Source of the DNA: Paraglomus occultum
Lineage: Eukaryota > Glomeromycota > Glomeromycetes > Paraglomerales > Paraglomeraceae
Assembly (NCBI GenBank): GCA_910592205.1
Contig: CAJVPJ010000014.1
Location: forward strand, 17,998-81,997
Length of the DNA stretch: 64,000 bases
Reading direction: 5' to 3'
Part shown: piece by piece, positions 12,182 to 24,395 of the stretch
How the letters are laid out: each line of letters starts with the position of its first letter
Position numbering within the stretch: position 1 is the stretch's first letter
Notes under the pieces: model-generated
What the model was told of the DNA's origin: nothing
What the model saw: only the letters and a program-made list of their open reading frames with translations
Databases searched by the model: none
Program-made: the position numbers and the translations under genes

Positions 12182-13956
12182 TTAGATAATTCTTTCTTTA
12201 GGAACAACTCTAATCTTTAACTCTTTACAAACTGTAATCGTTGAAGTTTCTACTTTTACGGGGGCGTTCATATCTAACAACTCGACATCAAACCTTCTAT
12301 AAACTGCGGCTAATAACGTTTTCAATTCGATTATTGCAATTTTTCTACCTAGACACATTCTCGGACCTCCACCAAACATTGAAAACGAATTTTTGTGTAT
12401 TCCCTGATTTTCATAAAACCTTTCCGGGATAAACTTTTCAGGTTCTTTCCAATAAAGTGGATTGTTGTTGATTCCACGAACGTACATTATGAATAACGTT
12501 TTGGCCGGCCACAGGTGTCCTGCTATTTCGTCAGGTCGTTGACTGTATCTTGAGACCATACTAACTGTAGGTCTTATCCTTGACGTTTCTTTAATAATCG
12601 CTTCAACGTATCTTAATTTTGCAAGATCTTCTAATGTTATCGGTTTATATGGGTCATCTTTGAATACTGTTGCAAGTTCTTCCAGCAATTTCTTTTTAAC
12701 TTCTGGATGATGTGTGATGTAATATAATGCGAAACAGAAAGTATTTACGGTCTAGAAAGAAATTAATAAATAATAAATAATGAATATTAATAACAATTTA
12801 AATTTTAAAAAAGGGCATAATTTTACAGTGTATTATTTGTGCAACTCACCGTATCTGTACCAGCAACAAACGCATCAAACATGACACCACGAATTTCATC
12901 ATCATTCATTGGTCTGTTCAATGATGGATCAACTTTTTCTTGAGGATGGGAATCATATTGTGTATTAGCAACGATTAAAGATGTCAACAAATCCATCCGT
13001 TTCGTGTCAAGTTCGCCATTCATGATTGTCTTTTCGACTTCTTTTCTTTTTTCTTTAACAATATCCACCAGTTTTTCGTAAAATCGGTTACAATTCTTCA
13101 ATAGTTTGTCCACACGCGGTTTGATGAAAGGCAAGCTTCGTAAAATTTTCGGTATAAATATAACTTGATTGTCTGATACAAAGGTATTTATGCATTCGAC
13201 AAACTCTTCAGTATCGAGTATCTCTTCGGTGAGCGGTTCATTCTTTAATCTCTGACAATAATGCTTCATGACGGCCATTCGCTTTCCGGCCGTCAACATG
13301 GCGATAAAGTCCGCTGTAAAATGACGCATCCAAACCGAGATGTCGATAACGGCTCCCCTCTCGCCTGTGTGCTGCTTTAAATCGATCCAATGTTGTTCCA
13401 TTTCTTTATACAATTGGTTCAAGATCATGCTCGGTTTATCTGTTAAACTCAATGGCATGATGGCCTGGGAAAAGATATGGCGGTTGAATTTCCAATAATT
13501 GTAATCGTGATTCAGTCCTACACCCTTCTTCTCAAGATCGAATAAATCCAATAGACCGTTATTTGCAGTTCTCATGATATGCGCCTTGCTATCGGTAGCC
13601 ACGAGAGTGTCGACATATTCCGCGCGAGTGATTACGATTTGTCTATTGCCAGCAATATTTAATTCGTATATGCCATTGTGTCCGTATTTTTTGTTTAATC
13701 TCCAAAACCAGGCGTCAATGTCTTCCATGAAAATCGCGAGACTGCCAATTAATGGAATTGGAGTTGGACCAGGAAACGGATTAAGACGGGTAAAGTGTTT
13801 ATAATAGAAATGTATTACATATATGCATGTTAAGGATAACAATCCAGTTAAGATATCGGTAAATGTAATGTTGCTGAGAATGTTGTAAAGCACACCCATG
13901 TTGAATAATGAATAATGAAAACTTTCTTGGGTAAATGCTTCGCATCCAAAGGCCAT
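12182..13956 (-). CDS. Cytochrome P450
   Basis: Two exons (12850-13956 and 12182-12751) join at a GTGAGT donor inside the I-helix motif and give 558 residues. The protein starts with a membrane anchor (LLSLTCIYVIHFYY) and the proline-rich hinge NPFPGPTPIPLIGS. Further landmarks are the oxygen-activating AGTDTT across the splice junction (about residues 365-370), the ExxR motif ETSR (424-427), IPERF (477-481) and the heme loop FSMFGGGPRMCLGR with the iron-ligating cysteine near 502. All catalytic signatures are intact. The enzyme would be an ER-bound monooxygenase; substrate cannot be told. A second start, MGVLYNIL, lies 19 residues downstream and would suit a typical P450 anchor. It converges on the LRR gene across a 1.9 kb spacer. 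Confidence 0.94.
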
Positions 13957-15899
13957 ATATATACCATTTCTTGCCCATTTGTCTCATTTATCTAACGCCA
14001 TATAGACCGCGAAACACCATTGGTTTCTCAAATCAATTGACACATGGCGACAAACTCCGGATGATTTTCCAATATTAAAAGTTGTACGTAAATCCTATCG
14101 GAATCAGACTTCTCATTTAGCTGTCAATGCATATTACCAATTTTTGAAACAATAAATTTAAAAACTCTAAAATAAGGTTACTCTGGCATAGGAATTACCA
14201 TATTAATAGTTTATTGATATTACCATAAACCTTAATGACAATTTGTTATGACTAATGACTTTATCGTATGGTATGGATGCAAACTTTTTGCTGGTAATCC
14301 AGACCGCACTAGGCAACACATGAGCGACGATTATGATACACAGCGAAACTCGCTACAAGGGAACTGATTGTTGATGTAACCGGTATAGTTTAATACAGAC
14401 AATATCAAAATATACATTCAACTTTTGTCTTGATACTGTCTATCGAAACTTGTTAGTGATTTCTCGATATCATTTGCACAGTCTGACCAATCGAATGATA
14501 TCAAATTATTAGATATTAATACTGGCATTTCCACTCTGTTCCACAAGGCGCTATAAGTGGTGCACAAATAAAAAATGACAAAAATGAAACGGAATGAGCG
14601 GACAATCCTTATACCCAGACGTTTAGAATATTGGTCGAGTCTTGACGATCATGTCTGTGTGTGCGGAGAACATGCGATTCAAAAATTAGTAATTAATAAG
14701 GTCAATGCTCCGATTAACGTTAAAAGAGAAGTTTCCCTTTCGCAAAGGGGGTCGATATGATGTTCCGTGCTTCTGAAAAATAGACTTGTTCAAGCGTATG
14801 ATCTTCGATTGTGACGAGATAGTCTTATGTAATTTTGATCGAACCAATTAGTTAGTGAAAACGCCTCTAGTTTTTTGTTCACAAATCAAGACGTCGTGTG
14901 CATTTTGTGGCTTTAAGAGCTCAACCAAAAAGTATTTGTCCGGTTAATACTAAACCGTATAGAAAGTTACTTTTTGAATACCTGGATTGTTCGCATATAT
15001 TATGTAAGGAACAACAATTTTATATCGATTCGCAGTTAGTTGATGTACTCTTTTGAAAATAATGATATATTTTCAACCTATTATCGTTATAAGTTACACA
15101 ACATATTACAACGTATCGCTACTTCAGCCAGTCAGCCATCAGAAAGTATGGCCAATTGGGTTCAAAAACGATACAAATATTATGTAATTTGCTTAGCAGA
15201 TGCAGACGATAGAAGTCAGGAAAATCCGAAAATAGGTTTTGGTGATTAGCGTACAATCGTAGGGTTTGTGAAAGTACCTTCAACAAAGACAAGTAATCAA
15301 TAATTGGTGTATCGTCAATGAAGAAATTCACATAACCTCACAAGACTCGTTGCATGTAAAAGGCATTGGAATTACGTCGAAAGATCTAATGTCAAACTGA
15401 ATCCGTAATAAATTTCCTTTTGAATCGATGACACTGTATAACGGAAATTAGCGTAATTTATTGTAATTATCTGGTATATCGCAAACCTTGAAATGTTGCA
15501 ACCGTACCCTTTGTTAATACGCATCGGTATGAACAATTACTTATTACATTTGCCACAGAAACAATCGTTGTTTCAAGTCATTGCGAGTTTATGTGTGGAT
15601 TTAGCGATAAGCATGGTTAGACCCGTTGTTTTGCGTTTCACTGTGCGCTTATTCAAAAAGCATATAATATATTTTTCATTTCAAAATTATTGATTTTGAT
15701 GCATTCTTTGAGCATACTTCACATGAAAGAATATACACAGAATGGCCAATCAAAAAAAACCCCGTGTAACAATAGCTAATTATAGCTGCGATTTTGCCAA
15801 AGCACGAAATAAATGACCTAATCGACGACAATACGTCCCGCCCCTTGCTAACCAGTAAGCGGTTTATTTCCTTTCAAAGTATCAGTATCGGCGTGTATC
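13957..15899. other. 1.9 kb spacer, no supported gene
   Basis: AT-rich. Open frames at 14575-14760, 15043-15249 and 15493-15693 are short, unlinked and carry no recognisable domain. Confidence 0.5.
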
Positions 15900-16133
15900 T
15901 CACATGAACCATTGAAATCTCTGTGCTATATCGATTACGTTAGTATCAGACAATTTTGATCTCACGGTATTTGAAACTAAAAATCCAATTGCTATTAAGC
16001 TCGAGATAAGTAATACTATACTTAAAAGTGGATAAGTCTCATCAAAAAAAGGAATCGTTCCGGAGACTGTCACAGGTAACAGCTTTCTCGGTCCCTCGAC
16101 AATTAATTCATCCGAATACCAATCAACGCTCAT
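15900..16133 (-). CDS. Small hypothetical transmembrane protein
   Basis: A 77-residue open frame starting MSVDWYSDEL, with one hydrophobic segment near residues 36-55 (PLLSIVLLISSLIAIGF) and a charged C-terminus ending in FQWFM. Amino-acid composition is less AT-driven than the neighbouring chance frames. An intron just upstream (acceptor TTTCAAG near 16147, possible donor GTGAGG near 16196) could add a short first exon. I do not recognise a family; it may be the last exon of a small membrane protein or a chance frame. Confidence 0.3.
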   Translation of the reverse strand: MSVDWYSDELIVEGPRKLLPVTVSGTIPFFDETYPLLSIVLLISSLIAIGFLVSNTVRSKLSDTNVIDIAQRFQWFM

Positions 16134-16207
16134 TATTTGTAGTTCTTGAAATACGTGTAACTTTTGTTATTAAAGTAAAGAATTAACACATACCTCACGA
16201 AACATTA

Positions 16208-18231
16208 TTTTTCCGATGCCGCATAAGGAGACTTAGCCATGATCCCAACGTCGACATGGACGTAAAATCCGCATACTGCCCTGCAGCTCTCATACGGAAC
16301 AGATTTCTTATGAAGACCATCGCAATGAAGGTTACACCGCTCTCTAACGCAAATCATCACTAAAACGCTGAATACATTTTTTTCGTACTTTGTGCATACA
16401 ATGCATTCTTCATTAAGCCTGTCCTGTTTGTTCTCAGCAAAGACTTGTATTCACTTGTATTCATACTTTAATCAATCGCACTAACCGCACTGTGACGGCA
16501 TACTTATTCCTAAGAAAAAGTTTTTGGTGCTGTATAACCAATTACGCACAGAACGGCCAGACTCTCTGAGATCAGCGTAAGGAAACCAATGGCTGTTTTC
16601 ACACTTTTCTCGTAATTCGAGCCTTCCTTTGTTTCATATCACATACTCAATAATTTTGAAACAACGATAACTAATAAAAAAAAAAAAGAGTTTAACCGTA
16701 ATTGTTCTGTAACGTGTTTAAAGCCTTTTATTAGGGTCAGGCAGTTATGAAAGTAGTAAAAATGAATTAAATTTGCTAACTCTGATTTTGAGACAGCTAC
16801 TCCTAACAATATAGTATACTGTATAGTGTGTGATAAGCCTTATGCATCGTAAAGCGAATACGTTCTGTAGAGAAGATTGAGTACAAAAGCTTTTTGTCTC
16901 GATGCATTGAAATAAGAAGGGAATTTTTGTATTCAATAATATTGCATTCTGGACACAAGATGTCACTTGAACTGATAATGAATCTTTTATCGTAATCTGA
17001 TAGTACGATTACAAATATCGTTCTCTATTTTTAAATACATTATTATCCTTGTTGAATACGTACGGGCAGCGGTATGTTGGTTTTGAGTTTAAATACCGAT
17101 TGTACGGTTTGAGATTGTGTTGAACGATGTTTGTAACAGCTAGTGGCATCATATATCATAAACTTGTATCGTTTATTATAGGTAAATGATACAGTCAGTT
17201 TATCTATTTATTACAAGCCATTCTAATGAAAGAACTTATTGACGTCATGAACAACAGTGTTACACGGATGTGTGTCTTTTGAAATTGAGGGTTTCTTTTC
17301 TATTAAGCGCTGATTATTCACCTTCAGCAAATTTATTTGATCAATGTTTTTGAAAAACCAGGCGGCAGAGTTTTTGGCTTATGCCAATTTCTATAAGAAA
17401 ATAATTTAGAAATTTGTATTTGTCGGCCTACTCAGTAGAAATATGTCGTTTACAAGAACGATGTTGAAAAAAAATGCCAAATAGACAATAAATTGAAACT
17501 GTTTATAATAAATATGGAGGAAATTTTCTCAAAAAACAGCACAATTATTATTTACAGCAAAATGGTAATAGCTCTAGAAATTATCATTGAAATTAAGAAT
17601 ATCAAACTAGTTAAGAATTATCAATATCCCCAAGCGAAAAATCGGTTTGATAGTATTGAGTATCATTGAAAATTAAAAAAATATGATGAAGTTTTTGAAA
17701 AAGTCTACGATATTTTACGTAATTTTTGCCAACAAGCGGAACAATACAAACAATAATAGTTGAATAAAGAAATATCTTACGGACATACTGATCTTCTCAG
17801 GGAAAAAACCCCTCAATCTGAGGATTTTTGGTATCTTTTTGTCAAGAAACCACTTTTTGACTGTCAAAGGTAATCATTAGCAAAGCCAAAATCAACGTAA
17901 AAATACTGACAAATGACGCAGTTAACAAACAATGCATAAGCAAATAGATAATAGTAAAACCAAATTAGGCTATATTCTGTAATAAATAATACAATTTTTG
18001 TTACCACGGTTTTTTCTGTACATCAGGCGTACCGCGTACGGTAATACGATAAAGGTCTGTCAACTAAATCTAACATAGAAAATACTTGTGGACTAAATAG
18101 ACTATCTGATCAGTTGCTTCTATTGAGGTTGAATTGTTTAGAGATTATCTATAAAGTTTGGTACAAGTTTGCACTCGATTGCATTGTATGACTCAATTTT
18201 ATAGTAATCTCCAATTGATGCATTAGCACAA
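16208..18231. other. 2 kb AT-rich spacer
   Basis: No gene supported. A Cys-containing open stretch on the minus strand lies at 16205-16450 (see findings). The rest is AT-rich with short homopolymers. Confidence 0.45.
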
Positions 18232-19019
18232 TGTGGCCCGGCGCAAAAAAGTTGATACACCAATATGCTTATAGTAGAAATTTTTTTTTGAAATTCATTC
18301 ATATACTTAAATAAATTGACTTACAAATTGGGTTTTGAGGAATGTATCAGTAGAAATTTATTAAAACATGTACACAGACAAACTAGTCATCAATCTCTTC
18401 AACTTCGAGATCTTCACTATCACTTTCGACCAATAATATATCATCCTTCATATTCTTTGGCGATCTTTTCAAAACCCAAGAATTACCTTAGACGTAACCT
18501 TTTCGTTAAATGCGTGCAATAATTTGTCTCTAATAGCAAGAAGATTAGGATGTGGACCAGTTCTAGCAACTTATGAGATCAACAACATTGTGATCGGGGC
18601 GTTTCCTTGGACGTCCTTGCATTCTTCGCTCTGAACGTTCTGAGAATTTTTCATTTTTACTGCTATTATGTTCAGAAACCACTCGCGCAAGGGTTGCCTC
18701 ACCAATTCCAAGGACCGAAGTAACCTCCTTGCGTAGTGGTAAGTCTGAACATTGCGTCTGGTACTGTCGAGTATTTAAAAAGTATTGGTAAACGCGAATA
18801 ATTATTCGTTTTTCGTTACTGATTAAAGAACTTTGCTCTCTATTTAGGTCTTCTATGAAAAAGATAAATAATCAAGTTTGTTACAAATATTTGAAGTTCG
18901 ACATTTTCCTTACATTTTATTTGATTTGTATGCTCAAATGATTCGATTAGCAAATTTTGTACATGTGACGAATTTCAGGTGACAAATTTCGTGTATCAAC
19001 TTTTTTGCGCCAGACCATA
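18232..19019 (-). mobile_element. Internally deleted Tc1/mariner-like element
   Basis: The ends are an imperfect inverted repeat: GGCGCAAAAAAGTTGATACA at 18240-18259 is mirrored by the complement ending near 19010, with further outer bases matching up to a flanking TA. Between them on the minus strand (about 18745 down to 18383) is a broken transposase: an N-terminal helix-turn-helix-like part followed by GRPRKRPDHN, then, after a deletion or frame break, an acidic C-terminal tail (ESDSEDLEVEEIDD) before a stop. The DDE catalytic core is missing. About 790 bp; a non-autonomous derivative. Confidence 0.75.
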
Positions 19020-19576
19020 ATATAGAATTGCATTTTATGAGTTAGTTTACAACCATTATATAAAACTGCTATCTCAATCTCATATTTGGACTATTAATCC
19101 ACCTATGAACCGTAAATTAGAAAAAGAATAAATTGGGCGAGACCAAACTCAAGAAAAGATTATCTGGGCAGATAAAAGATTAGTTTTAAGACTGGAACGA
19201 GTTGAATGGGACGTTGATCTTCTAATAGTAAGCGTTTGTTAGTAATAACAAGTTTTCTTAATTTAGATGTCCACACTTAGCTGTCATGTAAGGGCTATTG
19301 ATAAGTTCTTTCATTATTAATCGTATTGTTTTTCTTTCGCTACCCAGATTCAAGGCCGAGATTAATGTTTGCGCGTTATTATGGTCGAAAGATAGATATG
19401 CGCGACTTTAATCATAACTTTTTGTTTAATCTTAGACAAGCAAATACTAACTTTCATAGTACATTGCTTAATTAATTTGAAAATACCTCTATTTACGAGC
19501 CAGGAAGTGCTGCTCTAACTGAAAACAAAATAATATTACTAAACGTGTTTCAGAAAAAATTTCTCCCCTGAAAAAT

Positions 19577-20232
19577 GTCAGAAGTTTACACTACGTGAGC
19601 GTGTTGCTGAGATTCTAGGGTTTCAGAAAGTACAGTTAGGCGGGTTATTTGTAAATAAAGTAAGTGTAAAAAATGACTCATTTGCAGAGCAAAGCATTTG
19701 GACGACCGCGATTACAACCGAGCCCTAACATTATTACACTTTTACGTGAAAATTTATCAATTTAAACAAAGCCGGAATACTTGTTTCAACATTAGTTTTG
19801 GGCAATATCTTGCTGAGAATGGGTTACGCTTTTTAAACGGTAAACTTTAATCGATTGGACGCGCTTAGGCTGTTGTCAAGGGTAAAGTAACAGGGACAGG
19901 TTGACATAAAAAATTTTCAAAGTTAGCAATAAATTACTTGAGCTTTCAAAGAAAAGGCAATTTTTAATGTTACTATTGGATTATGGAAAAGAGCATTTAA
20001 CAATACGAAAGAAAATAGGGAAACGATAATCATGCATATTTATCTAATGGAGAACTGATGATGAATCTTCTTTTGAAGGCAACATGAATTTTAGCAAGCA
20101 CATTTTAATAAAACTTATCAAATGTTTCTGACAACTTAAAGAGATTATTGAAAAGTCAATTTTGGAATTTTTTTTTTAAAAAAATTGTTTGAACAATAAT
20201 CTGAAGCATCTAACTTTTTGCACCGGACCATA
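19577..20232 (+). mobile_element. Decayed Tc1/mariner-like transposase remnant
   Basis: Plus-strand remnants of a transposase N-terminus are readable: KFTLRERVAEILGF near 19591, NDSFAEQS near 19673, then in a shifted frame GRPRLQPSPNIITLLREN. Stops and shifts interrupt the frame. A terminal repeat, AACTTTTTGCACCGGACCAT, at 20212-20231 is a diverged copy of the ends of the adjacent element. The left end is not clear, so the start given is the first recognisable coding trace. Confidence 0.55.
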
Positions 20233-22429
20233 TTACATTCTCAATTCGAAAACTTAATAAACTGTTGCAGAATTACTGACTGCGCGTGTATCGATGGAAG
20301 ATTTGTAGTTAGGGATTCATTATTTAATTAACAAAATTTCTATAATATACTGGAAGACGCATTTAACAGGCAACCGAGCATAACAGCTTCTGTTTCGTTG
20401 CAGGTCGTGGAGACTCATTAATCATGTGTCCTTACAAGTAATTAGTAAGTGGTAGGTGAAGGACTCAGTTAGTTGATTCGCAGTTATTGGTCTGTTTATG
20501 AAGGAGAATTGACTCAAAACAAATTAGAAGACGTTTAATAGGTTTTGCATAATTAAAGACTGTCACTTACTCTGTAGTTATTAATGGATAAAATAATCCT
20601 GATGTTGGTGTCCCATACAATTGTCTCCAAAAGAGTGTCAACATTCCTACAAAGGAGTTTCCTGTTGACAAAAGTTGACATTAGTGACGTATCTAAGCTA
20701 ATAAGAACAAAGTCTTTTGATTTATATTAGGCGACAAATTAGCAGGGAAAAGAGCTCGACAAAATAAATCGAGAATATTTTTTGAAGTAAAATAATAAAT
20801 AAAATTTTTTGATAACAGATTGAGTTCTGTTCAATATTTTGATATAGAATTAATTAGTTTTAAAAGTTTCTGAATAGAAAAAAACTAGAAACCGAGAAAG
20901 CTACATTTAATTATTTTATCACAATCTTACCGAGTTACTTTATGATGAATAAATCCAAGTCAAGTCATTATGGTAGCATGTTGCAATCTTTATAGACTGC
21001 GTTGTCCTTTTGAACGGTATGAGCACGCTTCTCCCTCGCTAAAATAGATACAGCGTCAACAAGACTTATTGTCATAGTATGCTTTCATTTACGAGAAAAA
21101 GCCAAATTTTCGAGCATAATATGGTTTATGATAAACATAATCCGAGCTTTAATATCTTGTCAAAGCAATCTGAACGTTTTCAATAATTGCTGAATGCCTT
21201 TCGACCCCAATTAAGAAGTTCAAGTTCTGCATCTTGGCGCGTGCGTGTCACTAATGTCGATTGACTCCGACAAAACAAGAAACGGCCGAGGTTACTTTTT
21301 CTGCCAAAATCTGTTGCGTCATTGACTGAAAGATAAATCACCACTTTCTAACTTTAATCCACTGTTAATCAACAACCAGATAACTATAATGACTGTCCTT
21401 TGATATTTCATTTCGGAGATGAATTCCGGTCTTTGAATTACAATAATGGTATCCGATTTACACAAGCAGTTATTATGGACTCTACCTCGGTCTGGTCTTA
21501 CATTACCGGGCATCGAGTTTGTACAATAAAGTAGACCAGAAATATGACCGTTTCAAAAATTATCGATGATATATTGGGAAAGGCGTTTCATCATTGTTAC
21601 AATAATCCGTTTTTAAATCTATCCATTACGTCTATCATACATCTCATCATACATCCCCCTTTGCCCCCAACAATAAGTGCGGTTCGTTTTTTATGTTCGC
21701 CTTATTAAGCTATCACACGTGACTATAACTACTTAATTGTCTTTTCTCGCTGAGTCAGCGGAATGAGTAATAACCGGTTATTACATGAGTATCGGCATTC
21801 TGATGAATCTTTTGTGGCTTAACTTTATGCAGCGATTGTCAATATGAAACACCAAGTTTAGTATTTTTCTGAAGCACTCACAAGCATAACAGTAAACAAA
21901 TCGTGAAATCAAACCATTGTTGTTGCTGTTATTATTCGGTTAAATTTGTAATTTGATCAACAGCATATTTCCATATTAAGAAAACAAACTGTTGGTTCAT
22001 CTCTGGTTTAGGTAATCAATTCGGCACAACGAAACATGGAAGGGAAGGACAATAACGATAAGCTTTAAGTCACGCGATAGACGTAAAATCGATTGACCCA
22101 TTTATAGTAATGAGGTGATGTTCTCGACCGAACATGTGCATCGCGCGCACTTGTGAAGAAAGGGGTGTTGACCGTATGCGTACACAAATAATATAACGGA
22201 AACTTTAATATGATTCACGTCGGACGTTGACGTAAACGACTGATGTATATTTTTGTCGTTTAACTGTGTCTTGTTTGCATGCATGCGAAACAGCAACCGA
22301 AATTGATGTAAAGGTTTAAAAAAAAAGTGTGGAGGATGCAAATTTTATTCGGACATTCTACAAAATTAATTCTGTACATATTATAGTTTTTCAAAATGGA
22401 TAAAAAAAAATGCCGTGTGTGTCTACAAA
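20233..22429. other. 2.2 kb spacer
   Basis: No gene supported. A possible decayed small secreted protein lies on the minus strand around 21187-21430 (see findings). Confidence 0.45.
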
Positions 22430-23272
22430 CTAAATTGATGTTTCAACCGGATAAATCGATCCAAATGCATACATATTCGAATCACATACAAAGTGCCCTA
22501 TTTTGTTTATATCTTCTTCGCTCCCTCCTTCGGTGTTCGAGAACATTCCACTTTCAAGCAATTCAACCCATTTCTTCTGATCAATGTCGCTGACATCCAC
22601 AGAGGGGTCGAGGAATTGACTATAATCGAACACTTCTAACTGTTGACTCGTATCATTTGAATCGTCAACTATTTCTGCATTTTCTGTCCATGTGTCGTCG
22701 ACTATTATTTGATCAGCGTCGTCGCATGTTATGCACCATAAAGTGCCTTCTACAAATGGTTGGCCACACGAAGAACAAATTGTTTGTTCTGCCGTATATG
22801 AATCCGTCCAGTTGTTTAGTGTTTGGCAAAGTTCTTCGCATGTTGGAATATAATCGAATTGATCTATCAATGCATCAGCGCTAGAGAAAAATTGAAACGA
22901 GTCGGTTAGTTGAATGTTCAGTTGTCAAAGCTCCAATTCCACTTTCCAATTCAATTGCAAAGAAATTCAAAAAAAAAATATTTACCCAAAATCATTAGAC
23001 ATGTACATGCATACATTATTGTATCCATCGGCTCCTGTAGCATCCAACTCCATGTTGTGTTCTTGCTCGTTTGATAATATTTGTAAATCGGAAGTCGGGG
23101 GAGGTGTCATCAACTGAGACTGTGATGGTGACAAGGATACTTCTCCTTCTACCTGATCTGACACTGCCATCTCGGGAGATGGTAATTGTGGATAAATTTC
23201 GGTTGATTGCATGAGTTGAGAAAAGTTGTTGTTATTATTGGAGTTGTTGTTGTCAGTGATGTACGATTCCAT
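22430..23272 (-). CDS. Acidic Asn-rich protein with a zinc ribbon
   Basis: Two exons (22986-23272 and 22430-22880) give 245 residues starting MESYITDNNN. The N-terminal third is Asn/Ser/Gln-rich with acidic patches. Residues 131-148 hold Cys-x2-Cys-x10-Cys-x2-Cys (CSSCGQPFVEGTLWCITC), a spacing typical of zinc ribbons. The remainder is strongly acidic (Asp/Glu-rich) and ends IYPVETSI. There is no signal peptide or membrane helix. I do not recognise the family; low-complexity acidic regions plus a zinc ribbon would suit a nuclear regulator, but that is only inference. The upstream start (19 residues earlier, MLQLQ) is less likely because the MESY start precedes the Asn-rich region directly. 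Splice sites GTAAAT and CTCTAG are acceptable. Confidence 0.6.
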
Positions 23273-24267
23273 CGTAGTAATGTGTAAAATGAATCGACAA
23301 AATACGAGTGATTGGAGTTGTAACAAGATGCAAGAGAGTTTTTATATAATAATTTGGTTATCGGAATATATATTTACAATACGATGCTTAATTTCTGATT
23401 AGCGGGGTAGTGGTTGGAAGGCGGGGTATATAAGTGTCAAAAATCTTTGTTAACCAGTTTTATTCCGACTTTACCCTATTGAAATAAGAATTTCCCTTTA
23501 ACCGCGTGGTTAGATTGTGGGACAACAATTTGGAGGAAAATGGTGGGCCTTTTATATTCGCATTTCAAAATGACAGATCGTGGCTGAGAAACAAACACGC
23601 GAACAAATCGGGATACCCACATGCTGCGTCCGAAGGCTGATCAGCCGTATAATATTAATAGTAGTACCGTAGTGAAGTAACAATATTTATTTGTTGCCAC
23701 GTATGGGGTTGCAGAAAATTCCCATCGAATTTTGTGAAATGAATGAATGACCTTTCAGAAAGCCATTAATCTAGGCCATTGTTGAGGATTACAAATACTC
23801 AATCGCGCCTGATTCTTCTAGACTCCGTAGATAGGCAGGTTGTGTTATAAGGCAAGTTACACAGTCAAACTTTGTGATGGGCGCATTTCTAATTTGTAGT
23901 TTAATTGATTGGCAATGTGATGTGTGGCCAAGAAAAAAAAAACCACTATCGGGTCACTTTTTTCCCAATGGGTAAAAATTATGAAAGCCCCGTGTTATAT
24001 GCTATGCAATGCACCTCCAGTTATGACAATAGCCAATACATTTTGGCTGATGCAATAAGCGCCAAGAAACAAAGTTAGTTGATTTAAATTGCCCGGCAGA
24101 AAACTTGTTCTGCAATAGGGCTGTGGGAAATCATTAACAAAGAAGCATTCCATTCTACGCCATCCAAATATAGTGCAGAAGGTCCAAAAAGAAAATTGTG
24201 TCATGAAACAGGACTCGGTCAGCATTTTGGCCTGGAGCCTATTTACCGCCAAAAGAAAAAAAAAAGA

Positions 24268-24395
24268 GGTCATTATTAAAAAGGTCATTATAAATAAGGT
24301 CGTTATAAAATGTCATAATAAAAAAGGTCGTCATATAATAGGCTACTATAAAAAGGGTCGTCATGAAATAGGCTATTATAAAAGGGTCATTATAT
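24268..24395. repeat. Degenerate short tandem repeats
   Basis: About eight imperfect copies of a GGTCATTATAAAA-like unit, 12-20 bases apart, alternating with AGGCTATTATAAA-like variants. Confidence 0.7.

Noticed and set aside
15043-15249. 68-codon plus-strand frame (MYSFENNDIF...)
   Set aside because: The composition is plausible but the length is within chance, and there is no signal peptide, domain or splice context.
23995-24288. 97-codon hydrophobic minus-strand frame
   Set aside because: It is a T-rich antisense of an A-rich stretch; no family features, and it overlaps short degenerate repeats.
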